From a virus: a DNA stretch of 64,000 nt. The notes below the pieces were generated by a model, which was not told the origin of the DNA, ran no database searches, and saw only the letters and a program-made list of their open reading frames with translations. The stretch is taken from positions 21,756-85,755 of IMG/VR virus record IMGVR_UViG_3300025789_000031, one strand, 5' to 3'. The number at the start of each line of letters is the position of its first letter. The stretch's first letter is position 1. A program made the translations under genes and the position numbers. Shown one piece after another: positions 46,778-55,145 of this stretch.

Positions 46778-47218
46778 ATGGAATTTCTAATTATAGCGAC
46801 GAGCGCAGTAGCATTATATGGCGTATATCTTGTATATACCAAACTTGGAAAGAGCACAATTGATACTGCAATTAATGAAGTAAACACGATTGAACCAGAA
46901 GCCACCACAATAGTTTCTGATGTAGAAACCAACATTGCTGATGTAACAAAAACCGTTTCCGAAGCAGAGATAGCACCATTAAATGTTGTAGCGGACATCG
47001 CCAATGTAGAGAAGACTGTTACCGATGCCGAGAAGACTATCGCTGATATTGAAACTGTTGTACCAGTGGTAAAGGCTACCGTATCAAAGGCAAAAAAAGC
47101 CGCAGTTAAAATTGAAGAAGAAGTGACTGCTGATGCTGACACCATAATAGAGGAAGTAAAAAAAGAAGTTAAAAAAGTGCGCGCACCTCGCAAACCAAAG
47201 TTAAATGTAGCAAAATAA
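46778..47218 (+). CDS. Membrane-anchored coiled-coil protein with Lys-rich tail
   Basis: The product is 146 aa. An N-terminal transmembrane helix (residues 2-20, FLIIATSAVALYGVYLVY) leads to degenerate repeats such as ADVTKTVSEAE and ADIANVEKTVTDAEK, a long helix, and a basic tail KKVRAPRKPKL. TAGGAGAAAAGT precedes ATG with a late box upstream. It may line the inner membrane or bind DNA late in infection; this is speculative. Confidence 0.7.
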   Translation: MEFLIIATSAVALYGVYLVYTKLGKSTIDTAINEVNTIEPEATTIVSDVETNIADVTKTVSEAEIAPLNVVADIANVEKTVTDAEKTIADIETVVPVVKATVSKAKKAAVKIEEEVTADADTIIEEVKKEVKKVRAPRKPKLNVAK

Positions 47219-47223
47219 TTTAA

Positions 47224-47925
47224 ATGAAAACAGAAATTGGCTTTGATTTAATTAGCGATCTTTTTCTTTCTCCCGATGAAAGCTTCAATTGGGAAAACAA
47301 AGCAACAAGTTTGTATTGCCTTGTGGCAGGAAACATAAGTTCTAATCTAAATACCGTTTTTCAAACACTGGCACATCTTAGTAGGTTTTACCAAGGTGTG
47401 TTTTATGTTCCCGGCTATTTAGAATATGAAACTGCAGATAAAATAACAGAAAGAACTGATGAAATTTCTGAAATGTTACAAAATATAAAAAATGTATGCT
47501 TCCTTCATCAAAATGTGGCAGTCATTGATGGCATTGCAGTTATAGGAATAAATGGGTGGAGCACGGTGGGTGATACCTTTACCATGGAAAATTTGTTTGA
47601 AACTGCATCCAGACATGACGATTTTAACTATCTGTATAATTCATTGGGAAAACTGCAAAAGCACATGGATATAACAAAAGTTATTATAATGTCAAATGCA
47701 GTCCCACGCGAAGAACTATACTTTGGAGAACGCCCAATCATTTCGGATGATCAGACCCCAATGTGCGTTACTTTAGCAAATGATACTGAAAATAAAGTAA
47801 CGCACTGGGCATTTGGGACTTATGAAAAAATGGTTGATACCTGTATTGAAGAAATCAACTATATCAACAACCCATATTTACACCAAAAGCCATATTGGGC
47901 TAAAAGGATCACTATATCAGTATAA
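47224..47925 (+). CDS. Degenerate metallophosphoesterase-fold protein
   Basis: The product is 233 aa. The order of motifs follows calcineurin-like phosphoesterases, but most metal-site residues differ: SDLF (from SDLH), AGNI (from AGDI), PGYLEYE (from GNHEFY), MSNAVP (from the His motif) and FGTYE (from HGHxH). Only the first Asp (residue 12) remains. It is 5 bp downstream of the coiled-coil gene and probably co-transcribed. It is likely a binding or structural pseudo-enzyme. Confidence 0.7.
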   Translation: MKTEIGFDLISDLFLSPDESFNWENKATSLYCLVAGNISSNLNTVFQTLAHLSRFYQGVFYVPGYLEYETADKITERTDEISEMLQNIKNVCFLHQNVAVIDGIAVIGINGWSTVGDTFTMENLFETASRHDDFNYLYNSLGKLQKHMDITKVIIMSNAVPREELYFGERPIISDDQTPMCVTLANDTENKVTHWAFGTYEKMVDTCIEEINYINNPYLHQKPYWAKRITISV

Positions 47926-47926
47926 A

Positions 47927-48232
47927 TTAATCGTCTGCTTCAACCTTGATCTGAAGCGGAAATCCACGTGCACGTGCATCAAGAGTTACTTCAATCCCAC
48001 GCTGCTCAGCAATCTCGTAGGGAAGAACGGCGACAACGGCACTTCCCTGTTCATGAACGTCAACCGTAATCTTGGTTGCCGTATCGTCATTATAATTGAA
48101 GTATTCAATCAGCGAACTAACCACAAACTCCATTGGAGTAAAGTCATCATTCATGTAAATAACCCGAAACATTGAGGGTTCCTTCAAAGCCAAGTTAGGC
48201 TTGATCTTATTGGTTGGTTCTGCATTTGCCAT
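47927..48232 (-). CDS. clpS: ClpS adaptor
   Basis: The start is ATG at 48232 (MANAEPTNKI). The product is 101 aa. The ClpS core is clear: FRVIYMNDDFTPMEFVVSSL and VHEQGSAVVAVLPYEIAEQR. It includes the N-degron pocket residues (the D-D after N in MNDD, and the His of VHEQG). ClpS normally delivers N-end-rule substrates to ClpAP. No ClpA is seen here, so it would work with host ClpA or redirect it. Confidence 0.92.
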   Translation of the reverse strand: MANAEPTNKIKPNLALKEPSMFRVIYMNDDFTPMEFVVSSLIEYFNYNDDTATKITVDVHEQGSAVVAVLPYEIAEQRGIEVTLDARARGFPLQIKVEADD

Positions 48233-48254
48233 TATATAATTAATCCTTGTTTGG

Positions 48255-48284
48255 ATGCTTGCGGGCACCATTACCCGCAAGCAT
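48255..48284 (-). other. Strong 11-bp hairpin between hsp20 and clpS
   Basis: 48255-48265 pairs perfectly with 48274-48284 around an 8-nt loop. It has no U-tract on either strand, so it is probably an RNA processing or stability element, or a weak terminator. Confidence 0.6.
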
Positions 48285-48298
48285 TAGTTCTACCTATA

Positions 48299-48772
48299 TT
48301 ACTTTTTGTATGAAATGTCAATCTTTTTTGGCTTAGATTCCTCGGGAACGTTCCGAACGAGTTCAATCTTTAGGATGCCATTTTCTGAATATGCCTTGGC
48401 AACTTCCACATGATCCGCAAGAGTAAAGTTGCGAGTAAAACTGCGCGCAGAAATGCCACGATGTAAATACTCAACTTCCTTATCAAGTTCATCAAGCGTT
48501 TGTGTTTGTTCACCCGCAATAGTAAGAATGTTTTTTTCAAGCGTGATATTAATATCACCATCATTGAAACCTGCAACCGCAAGTTCAATGGTAAAATTAT
48601 CATCATCATATTTTACAATATTGTATGGTGGATAATTTGGACCAGATGCTTGTTGGGAATTTACTCGCATTAATTCGTCAAAGACGTTATCAAACCCTAC
48701 CGAGAAACGATGCAGTGACGGAATGTCAAGGGCGCGAAGTGTTAGGTTACCGTTAGTAGTTAATTTAGTCAT
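48299..48772 (-). CDS. Hsp20/IbpA-type small heat-shock protein
   Basis: The product is 157 aa. The alpha-crystallin domain (about residues 45-140) has YNIVKYDDDNFTIELAVAGF, LHRGISARSFTRNFTLADHV and ENGILKIELVRNVPE (the I-x-L-x-R strand), then a tail ending PKKIDISYKK. It follows a disordered N-terminal arm. It holds unfolding proteins for refolding or proteolysis. A late box lies upstream, so it may assist virion assembly. Confidence 0.93.
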   Translation of the reverse strand: MTKLTTNGNLTLRALDIPSLHRFSVGFDNVFDELMRVNSQQASGPNYPPYNIVKYDDDNFTIELAVAGFNDGDINITLEKNILTIAGEQTQTLDELDKEVEYLHRGISARSFTRNFTLADHVEVAKAYSENGILKIELVRNVPEESKPKKIDISYKK

Positions 48773-48830
48773 GTTTTATCTCCTTTATAGCAAGACTATT
48801 ATTGTAGACCTGTATAAGCATCTACAATAA

Positions 48831-48837
48831 TATTTAT
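48831..48837 (-). promoter_or_regulatory. Late promoter-like box
   Basis: The minus strand reads GATAAATATTATTG, about 60 nt before the hsp20 start. Confidence 0.45.
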
Positions 48838-48873
48838 CATACACTATTGCGTAAAAAAATCAAGTATTTTGTG

Positions 48874-49275
48874 TCAAAAACATTCTTTTTGACGTTCTTT
48901 AGTGGTAACCCAGAAAACAAGTTGGTCTATTTCCATATTATTCAGATACCAATATTTAGTACCATCTGCACGTTCAATAGCAGGTCCATCTTCGCGATGG
49001 CGTTGATCATTCAGAAACCAGTGCTTGGTGCCATTTGCATATTCAATAGCAGGTCCATCTTCGCGATGGCGTTTGTCATTTAGATACCAGAACTTGGAAC
49101 CATCCGCACGTTCAATAGCAGGTCCATCTTCGCGATGGAGTTTACCATTCAGATACCAATAATTGTCGCCAGCCGCGATGACGACCGCAGGTCCATCTTC
49201 GCGATGAATTTTTCCATTTAAATACCAATACTTGGTACCATTTGCACGTTCATGCATAATTGGCTGTTCAGACAT
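48874..49275 (-). CDS. YLNGK-HREDGPA repeat protein, four-repeat version
   Basis: The product is 133 aa. Four HREDGPA units of about 22 residues (YWYLNGKIHREDGPAV-type) sit between the shared head MSEQPIMHER and cap IDQLVFWVTTKER. The repeats are near-identical at the DNA level, favouring copy-number change by recombination. It belongs to the MORN/YwqK-like class. Confidence 0.85.
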   Translation of the reverse strand: MSEQPIMHERANGTKYWYLNGKIHREDGPAVVIAAGDNYWYLNGKLHREDGPAIERADGSKFWYLNDKRHREDGPAIEYANGTKHWFLNDQRHREDGPAIERADGTKYWYLNNMEIDQLVFWVTTKERQKECF

Positions 49276-49297
49276 TTACAAAATCCTTTCTAACGTT

Positions 49298-49326
49298 AGA
49301 ATAATGATGTGTGATGAAAATGTCAA
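49298..49326 (-). promoter_or_regulatory. Sigma70-like promoter
   Basis: TTGACA (49326-49321), a 17-nt spacer and TATTCT (49303-49298), 23 nt before the start at 49275. Confidence 0.72.
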
Positions 49327-49328
49327 TC

Positions 49329-50528
49329 TTAAATTAAAGGTTCTGGTTTATCAATTTGATCAACGTCAATGATCAGTTCCACTATATCATTTTCTTTGTA
49401 ACGATTAATGTGAAACATATGACACATCAGCACTCGTTCAATTTCAGTATGTAATCCCCGCGCGCCCGTCTTTAAATCAATACAGTTTTGAGCAATTTTA
49501 TGAATGGCGTCATCAGTAAAGGTAAGTTTTATCTCGTCAATTTCAAAAAGATATTGATACTGCTGAATGAAACTGTTTTTGATTTCGGTTAGAATTTTAA
49601 TCAATTCTGTCAAGGTAAGTTCTTCAAGCGCAATTGTGGTTGTAAAACGCCCGATAAATTCTGGAATCATTCCAAAACGTGTCAAATCTTCTGGTGTTAT
49701 TTTTTTCAAATCAATTGGATCGTTTTTGGATCGCACCACTGATCCAAATCCAATGGCTGACACTCCAGTTCTGTTGCGAATTATTTCCTCTAATCCAACA
49801 AAAGCACCGCCCGCAATGAACAGTATGTTTTTTGTGTCAACCTCAATAAATTCACCTTGTGGGTGCTTACGCTTGCCCGCTGGACTCACGCGACATTTAG
49901 TGCCTTCTACTAACTTAAGCAATGCTTGCTGCACACCTTCTCCGGACACATCTCGCGTAATACTGGCACTTTCACTTTTTCTGGCAATTTTGTCTACTTC
50001 ATCAATAAACACAATCCCTCTTTCTGCAAGGCTAACATCATAATCGGCATTTGCAAGAAGCAATCCGATCATGGATTCAACGTCTTCACCAACGTATCCT
50101 GCTTCGGTTAAGTTAGTTGCATCAGCCACTACGAATGGGACATTAAGGTATTTGGCAACTGATTTTGCAAGCAAAGTTTTTCCTGAACCTGTCGGTCCAA
50201 CGAGCAACACATTCCCTTTTTGAATTTCTAAATTTTTAGGTGGATGATTGATTCTTTTGTAATGATTAGAAATTGCTACAGCAAGAACTTCTTTTGCAGC
50301 ACTCTGTCCAATAACATATTTGTCCAAATGTTCCTTGATGGCATATGCATCAAACTTTGGATTCTGTTGATTAGCCTCGGGTTCTATTATCTTTTCCTTT
50401 ACGATAAGTTGATTGCACAAATCAACGCATTCGCTACAAATAGCGACATCTTCGCCAACTATTAATTTGGTTACCTGATCCTTGTGGTTACCGCAAAATG
50501 AGCAGGTGTGTAGTTTCTTATCGGACAT
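49329..50528 (-). CDS. clpX: ClpX ATPase
   Basis: The product is 399 aa, close to bacterial ClpX. N-terminal zinc finger C9/C12/C31/C34; Walker A GPTGSGKT 112-119; pore loop GYVGEDVE 145-152; Walker B IVFIDE 173-178; RKH loop 221-223; ClpP-docking IGF 260-262; sensor Arg295 (PEFIGR); sensor 2 GARG 356-359. All parts needed for unfolding and ClpP binding are intact. It probably drives phage ClpP or takes over host ClpP. Confidence 0.96.
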   Translation of the reverse strand: MSDKKLHTCSFCGNHKDQVTKLIVGEDVAICSECVDLCNQLIVKEKIIEPEANQQNPKFDAYAIKEHLDKYVIGQSAAKEVLAVAISNHYKRINHPPKNLEIQKGNVLLVGPTGSGKTLLAKSVAKYLNVPFVVADATNLTEAGYVGEDVESMIGLLLANADYDVSLAERGIVFIDEVDKIARKSESASITRDVSGEGVQQALLKLVEGTKCRVSPAGKRKHPQGEFIEVDTKNILFIAGGAFVGLEEIIRNRTGVSAIGFGSVVRSKNDPIDLKKITPEDLTRFGMIPEFIGRFTTTIALEELTLTELIKILTEIKNSFIQQYQYLFEIDEIKLTFTDDAIHKIAQNCIDLKTGARGLHTEIERVLMCHMFHINRYKENDIVELIIDVDQIDKPEPLI

Positions 50529-50529
50529 G

Positions 50530-52020
50530 TTAGTTACTCACATTACTTATACTTTGAAGATAATCTTCTATTTGCGATCTTTCGTTCTCAGACAAAAGTT
50601 CAACATCATATTCTCCTGATTCCAGTTTGGATACCAAGTGTCTTAAATATTCCTCATCATACAGATAAGAATCAGATATATCCTTATTAATTTCCATCCA
50701 TCTGCTGCCATCAAACTTGTAGACGCGGTTTGGAAGAGTATCAACTCTCACAAAAACATCTCCCTTTGCAGCAAATACAGGAAATGATGTGCCAAAATTT
50801 GGACCAGTTTTTTCATTATCTGGTGTTGCTGCGAAAACATGAGGATGCTGGCTCAAGAATGCCGTTTTGCTGATTTGCTTACCTTCGTGCTCAATATATC
50901 CATGCTCCATTTCATGAATTGTTACACCTTCGGTTTCAATATGTGATTTTTCTTCCGGAGAGTGAGGCTCAGGAGCAAAATTGATATCACCCTCAACCAT
51001 TTCACGCACATTTGATGTTGCCTGTTCTGGTATATATTCTTGTAATTGACGTTCAACCGAATCATCAATTACAACGTCAATTTTTTCATCAAGTTGTTCT
51101 TTGGGAACATCATTTTCTTCGGAAGCACTGTCAAGTATTTCTGTTACTGCACATGGATGGTCATGGATACAAAACAGGTCTCCCTTTTCTGCACAATAAG
51201 AATTGTCAGTAGACTTTTTCTTCTCTTCTTCTTCCTTGAGGTCTTCTTCAAGCCACTTATAACTACTTTGTGCAGCCAAAACGAGCATAAGAGCAAGAGG
51301 ATCAAACACAAGAACAATAATAATAATTACCCAACGAACAGCACGTTCTAACAGGTTGTTATCTGGATTATCACCGTAAATCAATGCAGCAATATATTTA
51401 ATAGGACCAACTTCTGCCTCAACCTTGCGAACTTGCGCTCTGGTAGGAGCAGCATCTTCATTAAGTTTACTAATAGTAGCCTGTCGTGTCATTATTTCTT
51501 GATTAAGTCTATTTCTTTCGGAGGCTTGTGCTTTACGAATATTTACAGATTGTTGAGCACCCTTGACATCATTTGAACGTCCCATAACTTGATCAACAGC
51601 AGAATCCATCTGCTGAAGTGCTTTGCGGTCAGCATCAATACTGTCTTTTGCTATCTGAATTTTTTGATCGTATAATGCAATCTTTGCTTGAACATCACCG
51701 CTAACAAGAGATTGATCACTGTGTGCCTTTGAAAGATAGCCGTATGTGCCCATTGATGTTATTAGCATTAACGCAATAACCGCAGGAACAAGATATAATT
51801 TAAGTTTCCATCCGGCACGACTCCAGTATTTGTGCAGCCAGACTGTAGTAACTACTTTTGCAAATTCAAGTGAGCAGCCCATAATCATAATTGGAACGAC
51901 CGCAGCAGAAAAAATAGCGGTCAGTCCTAGAATGGAATACCACGCAGAAATACTACTTAAAATGAGTGCAACAAATAAAGTAAGAGTTGCAAAACTGAAT
52001 ATTTTTTTGATATTTAACAT
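50530..52020 (-). CDS. Multi-pass membrane protein with long coiled coil (T4-like)
   Basis: The product is 496 aa. Four hydrophobic segments: about 10-27, 32-50, 76-97 and 228-252. A coiled coil at about 105-215 lies between the third and fourth. The soluble tail has acidic and Gly/Pro-rich parts and a conserved end motif DGSRWMEI. It matches a membrane protein family of marine and rhizobial T4-like phages. It stops one base before the clpX start. A role in membrane attachment of phage machinery is speculative. Confidence 0.75.
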   Translation of the reverse strand: MLNIKKIFSFATLTLFVALILSSISAWYSILGLTAIFSAAVVPIMIMGCSLEFAKVVTTVWLHKYWSRAGWKLKLYLVPAVIALMLITSMGTYGYLSKAHSDQSLVSGDVQAKIALYDQKIQIAKDSIDADRKALQQMDSAVDQVMGRSNDVKGAQQSVNIRKAQASERNRLNQEIMTRQATISKLNEDAAPTRAQVRKVEAEVGPIKYIAALIYGDNPDNNLLERAVRWVIIIIVLVFDPLALMLVLAAQSSYKWLEEDLKEEEEKKKSTDNSYCAEKGDLFCIHDHPCAVTEILDSASEENDVPKEQLDEKIDVVIDDSVERQLQEYIPEQATSNVREMVEGDINFAPEPHSPEEKSHIETEGVTIHEMEHGYIEHEGKQISKTAFLSQHPHVFAATPDNEKTGPNFGTSFPVFAAKGDVFVRVDTLPNRVYKFDGSRWMEINKDISDSYLYDEEYLRHLVSKLESGEYDVELLSENERSQIEDYLQSISNVSN

Positions 52021-52037
52021 TTATCTATTTAGCCAAA

Positions 52038-52268
52038 TTAATCACGTTTGAACAGATGTCCATAGGCAGAGTTAAACTCTTCCAGTGAGAGCAAAAGCTT
52101 ACGGGGAATACCCGGCCCTTGTTTAATGTGGAAAGTCACCCATGGTCCAGTCTCTCTGCGTTTAATTTGGATAACTTCAATGCTATCACCATCTGGGAAA
52201 ACGCAAGTTTTCCCAACAATCCACATGAAGTCTGCTATCTTAGGACCATCATCGTCATCGCTATACAT
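52038..52268 (-). CDS. Hypothetical protein (76 aa)
   Basis: MYSDDDDGPKIADFMWIVGK opens a strand-rich protein with VIQIKRRETGPWVTFHIKQGPGIPRKLLLSLEEF, an SH3-like pattern. It overlaps the next gene by one base. The function is unknown. Confidence 0.65.
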   Translation of the reverse strand: MYSDDDDGPKIADFMWIVGKTCVFPDGDSIEVIQIKRRETGPWVTFHIKQGPGIPRKLLLSLEEFNSAYGHLFKRD

Positions 52269-52453
52269 TACTGATCAGTGTCCGAAATATAAATACATTC
52301 CTTCATACGGATTATGGTAACGGCTTCATCCATCTTTGCACATTCAAGGCAGATTTCCTCATGATTAAGACCATAGGGACGAGTGCTTTCAATAATACCA
52401 CACAGTTCGCACCGCTGGATATCGTGTTCTTCATTCATATCATATATATTCAT
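52268..52453 (-). CDS. Small zinc-ribbon protein (61 aa)
   Basis: The start is ATG at 52453 (MNIYDMNEEHD). The zinc ribbon RCELCGIIES...EICLECAKM has two C-x-x-C pairs about 20 residues apart. GGAG lies 11 nt upstream. The function is unknown. Confidence 0.65.
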   Translation of the reverse strand: MNIYDMNEEHDIQRCELCGIIESTRPYGLNHEEICLECAKMDEAVTIIRMKECIYISDTDQ

Positions 52454-52455
52454 GT

Positions 52456-52656
52456 TTAAAAATTCTCCAATATAGCAGTGTCTGTAGTGATCCAATCGCC
52501 TTTGATGAGTTCGTCAACCTCGGGTTTCTGCCAAAACCATTTCTTCTTGAACTTCTGTTCAATATGACGATATTGCAGATAATAATTGCTGCCGCGCCTT
52601 GCAAGTCTAAACTCAGTCTTCATCTTAGTAACGCGACCAAACATAGCATTTATCAT
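52456..52656 (-). CDS. Hypothetical protein (66 aa)
   Basis: ATG at 52656 overlaps the TAA of the upstream gene. The protein is basic and Trp rich (FRLARRGSNYYLQYRH, FKKKWFWQKP). It ends 2 bp before the next gene's start. The function is unknown. Confidence 0.6.
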   Translation of the reverse strand: MINAMFGRVTKMKTEFRLARRGSNYYLQYRHIEQKFKKKWFWQKPEVDELIKGDWITTDTAILENF

Positions 52657-52892
52657 TAGTTTTCATCCCGTATTTTACGAACTTTGCTGCGAAAATATGC
52701 AACATATTGAGTGTATATGTTAATTTTGTTTCTATCATATGCACATTTGCATCCACCGTTAGTGTGCATACCTTTTGGTTTGTGAATGACACAGTTTCCG
52801 TCAGAGCATCCACCTAGTGCTGCTGCACGTTCTTCAAGCCAATTGAATAATTCCAAGATTTGTTCTTCTTTGGAGGGTGTATCTTCGCTCAT
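52656..52892 (-). CDS. Cys-containing hypothetical protein (78 aa)
   Basis: The start is ATG at 52892, overlapping the ligase stop (TGATG). GGCSDGNCVIHKPKGMHTNGGCKCAY holds four Cys and two His, a probable zinc or disulphide site. The C-terminus is helical and basic. Confidence 0.65.
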   Translation of the reverse strand: MSEDTPSKEEQILELFNWLEERAAALGGCSDGNCVIHKPKGMHTNGGCKCAYDRNKINIYTQYVAYFRSKVRKIRDEN

Positions 52893-54226
52893 CACTTATC
52901 ATCCCTAAAACGAACAAAACGTGGAAACCGCAGTGAGTAAGTCCCATCCTTGTTCTGAGTTACAGCATCTGCGAGAATCTCAGCCGTGCTACCAATCACC
53001 AATTCTCTGTCAGCCCAAAGGCTATCACGCTCCGAATCGCTAAACCCACTACCAACGTTAACGGTAATTTCCTTATCATTATCAACACCATTACAGATAA
53101 GTGCACCCAAACGCCCTTTGTTGCGTCCAGTGCCAGCTTCAACACCAATAACTTGCAAATCAACCGTGATGGTTGGCTTATACTTTAACCAGAACTTATT
53201 GCGCTTGCATTCGTAGGGTGCATCAAGTTCTTTGATCATTGCGCCTTCGAAGCCTGCCTCAACCATGTCATTGCAATACTTATTAAACTCAGCAACGCCG
53301 GTAGAATTATCAAGGTCTACCATAATGTGAGGAAGAAGCTCTACATTTTGCAAATTATCAATAATTGGACTCAGCTTGTTTAGAAAGTGAATACGCTTAA
53401 CGAGTTGAGCATTCCAGTATCCCCGCTTGAAATCATCAAGAGGAAGAATATCAAAGATATGGAATACACTATCGTCGTTCTGGACATCAGTCTTACGACG
53501 AGCCTGACGCATCAATTCCTGAAAGGAATTTCCCACCACTTCACCATCAAACACAATACCAGAAGAAAATTCTTTCCCAAGATATTTCAGGATATGTTCA
53601 ACCTTATTCAGTAATTGATGTTCTATGTGTGGAAAATTTTCAAAAATTTTGCCGTTGCGACTAAACGAAGCCACACTGCTAGTCATGCCACCGTTGTTGT
53701 CAATGATCATCAGCACACGAACGCCATCCAACTTTGGTTCAAGTCTCTTAATACCACGCATTTCGGGACGATCTTCGCAGTTGGTGGCAAGTTGGCAACC
53801 AAAAGTTGGAACTTCATATTTTGTATTTTTGACAATCTTATTGATGGTCTTCTCACTGATTCCAGAACGCATGTCGCGCCGAAGGATAGGGGCGATAAAG
53901 TCATTCCATTCATCGCTGGCAAACCGCCACATCATATCCTGAATGGCATCACGTGCGGCATGGCCAGTCAATTCGCGTTGCGTCAGTTTGACAAACAAAT
54001 TGGAAAGTTCTTCCCAAGGATTCTCAGCATTAGCAATGCCCGCCGACTCTGGAATCTGCTTGATTCCAAAGGTCAGAAATGGGTTGTAACATACACGAAG
54101 ACCAATAAGAAACCTATCGGAAATTACATTTCCAAGAATAGCAGCTTCATATGCTTGTCTGATAACATCCTCTTTGTGGAGACGCGACTCTGACTGATTT
54201 AGTAGTTTAATCCAACTTGCACTCAT
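52892..54226 (-). CDS. ATP-dependent DNA ligase (T4 gp30-like)
   Basis: The start is ATG at 54226 behind AAGGAGACATTAC. The product is 444 aa. A helical N-terminal domain leads to motif I EPKLDGVRVL (nucleotidylated Lys165), then VFDGEVVG (motif III), GFEGAMIKEL (motif IV) and LKYKP (motif V), and an OB-fold end. It seals nicks during replication and repair of phage DNA. Confidence 0.95.
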   Translation of the reverse strand: MSASWIKLLNQSESRLHKEDVIRQAYEAAILGNVISDRFLIGLRVCYNPFLTFGIKQIPESAGIANAENPWEELSNLFVKLTQRELTGHAARDAIQDMMWRFASDEWNDFIAPILRRDMRSGISEKTINKIVKNTKYEVPTFGCQLATNCEDRPEMRGIKRLEPKLDGVRVLMIIDNNGGMTSSVASFSRNGKIFENFPHIEHQLLNKVEHILKYLGKEFSSGIVFDGEVVGNSFQELMRQARRKTDVQNDDSVFHIFDILPLDDFKRGYWNAQLVKRIHFLNKLSPIIDNLQNVELLPHIMVDLDNSTGVAEFNKYCNDMVEAGFEGAMIKELDAPYECKRNKFWLKYKPTITVDLQVIGVEAGTGRNKGRLGALICNGVDNDKEITVNVGSGFSDSERDSLWADRELVIGSTAEILADAVTQNKDGTYSLRFPRFVRFRDDK

Positions 54227-54249
54227 GTAATGTCTCCTTAGTAAATTGG

Positions 54250-54278
54250 ACTCTACACCAATATGCCACAAATGTCAA
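54250..54278 (-). promoter_or_regulatory. Sigma70-like promoter for ligase
   Basis: TTGACA (54278-54273), a 17-nt spacer and TAGAGT (54255-54250), 24 nt before the ligase start. Confidence 0.68.
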
Positions 54279-54493
54279 TCCTGCTTGAGTAACATCCACA
54301 TATATTCTTGTTCGGAAATCCAAAACGATCTTGAATTCCCATAAGAATAGTTATCTATCGCTTTATATCCCCATTTAAACCATAGAGAGTTGTTGCTGCG
54401 ATAGGATTTTCTCGGGAAAAATGAAAATTTACGTTGCCAACGAATTGTCTTATAGTGATAATCACTATGATCGTGGTGATAATTAAAAAAACA
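54275..54493 (-). pseudogene. Protein-like frame without a start codon
   Basis: Open frame of 72 codons after a TAG at 54494-54496, with no ATG, GTG or TTG near its beginning. The reading YHYKTIRWQRKFSFFPRKSY...KWGYKAIDNYSY...ISEQEYMWMLLKQD looks coding (Trp/Arg rich, no stops). It is in frame with the gene ending at 54497, separated by TAA-TAG, so it may be the remnant of a fused or start-lost gene. Confidence 0.4.
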
Positions 54494-54496
54494 CTA

Positions 54497-54697
54497 TTAT
54501 GACCAATTCAAAACTACAAAAGTAACATTAGGATTATCAATGTCATAAATTTCAACAAAACTAGCAAATCCCATATCTTCAACATATGCGCTAGTAATTT
54601 GCCACGTGTCAGGACCAGCAGGGCCAAGCGAACGATTCAGCAAGCCACTGATCTCTCCGTAACGCATTTTAGTTTCTCTCATGAACAGCCTAATCAT
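54497..54697 (-). CDS. Small paralogue ending in FVVLNWS
   Basis: The product is 66 aa, with its ATG overlapping the previous stop. MRYGEISGLLNRSLGPAGPDTW and the C-terminus VTFVVLNWS recur in the gene at 55139 (YGQISDLMKTHIGPSGPDTW, FVVLKW), so these are duplicates separated by two other genes. The function is unknown. Confidence 0.7.
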   Translation of the reverse strand: MIRLFMRETKMRYGEISGLLNRSLGPAGPDTWQITSAYVEDMGFASFVEIYDIDNPNVTFVVLNWS

Positions 54698-54927
54698 AGA
54701 TATTTCAACAAAAATACCGTCAATTTATGTTCATCAATGATTTCATAAGGATAGCCCTTATCATCTTCTGAATTGGATGACAATGCCGATATTCCAGCTT
54801 TAATCCGCAACCACCTATCGACTGTCTGGTACTCTAAGAAAGAAGATCGTGATTTCTTTCTATTTTCGTCTAACCAGTCTCCAAGAGCATCAAAGTCCTC
54901 TAATGAAATATAATATTTTCCCATCAT
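54694..54927 (-). CDS. Small protein ending in FLLKYL
   Basis: ATG at 54927 shares ATGA with the upstream stop. The product is 77 aa, MMGKYYISLEDFDALGDWLD at the start and EHKLTVFLLKYL at the end. It is a member of the C-terminal aromatic motif family. Confidence 0.68.
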   Translation of the reverse strand: MMGKYYISLEDFDALGDWLDENRKKSRSSFLEYQTVDRWLRIKAGISALSSNSEDDKGYPYEIIDEHKLTVFLLKYL

Positions 54928-55145
54928 AGCCACCTCAATAAAAACAAAGTAAATTTTTCTTCGTCAGTAATTTTGTAGTTATATGCAAACGTAATGTGAG
55001 ATGTATACTGAAGACCGAAATCCGCATAAATACATTCATCAGTGAATTCGACAGGCTTTAGTCCCGTTTCGTCATAATGTTTGTCAATCTCAACCCACAA
55101 ATCTGATGACATGGTATATATTTTTGCTTCCACGTTATTCACCAT
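54924..55145 (-). CDS. Small protein ending in FLLRWL
   Basis: The product is 73 aa ending ITDEEKFTLFLLRWL. A strand-rich body. It overlaps both neighbours by 4-7 bp, indicating translational coupling. It belongs to the same motif family. Confidence 0.68.
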   Translation of the reverse strand: MVNNVEAKIYTMSSDLWVEIDKHYDETGLKPVEFTDECIYADFGLQYTSHITFAYNYKITDEEKFTLFLLRWL

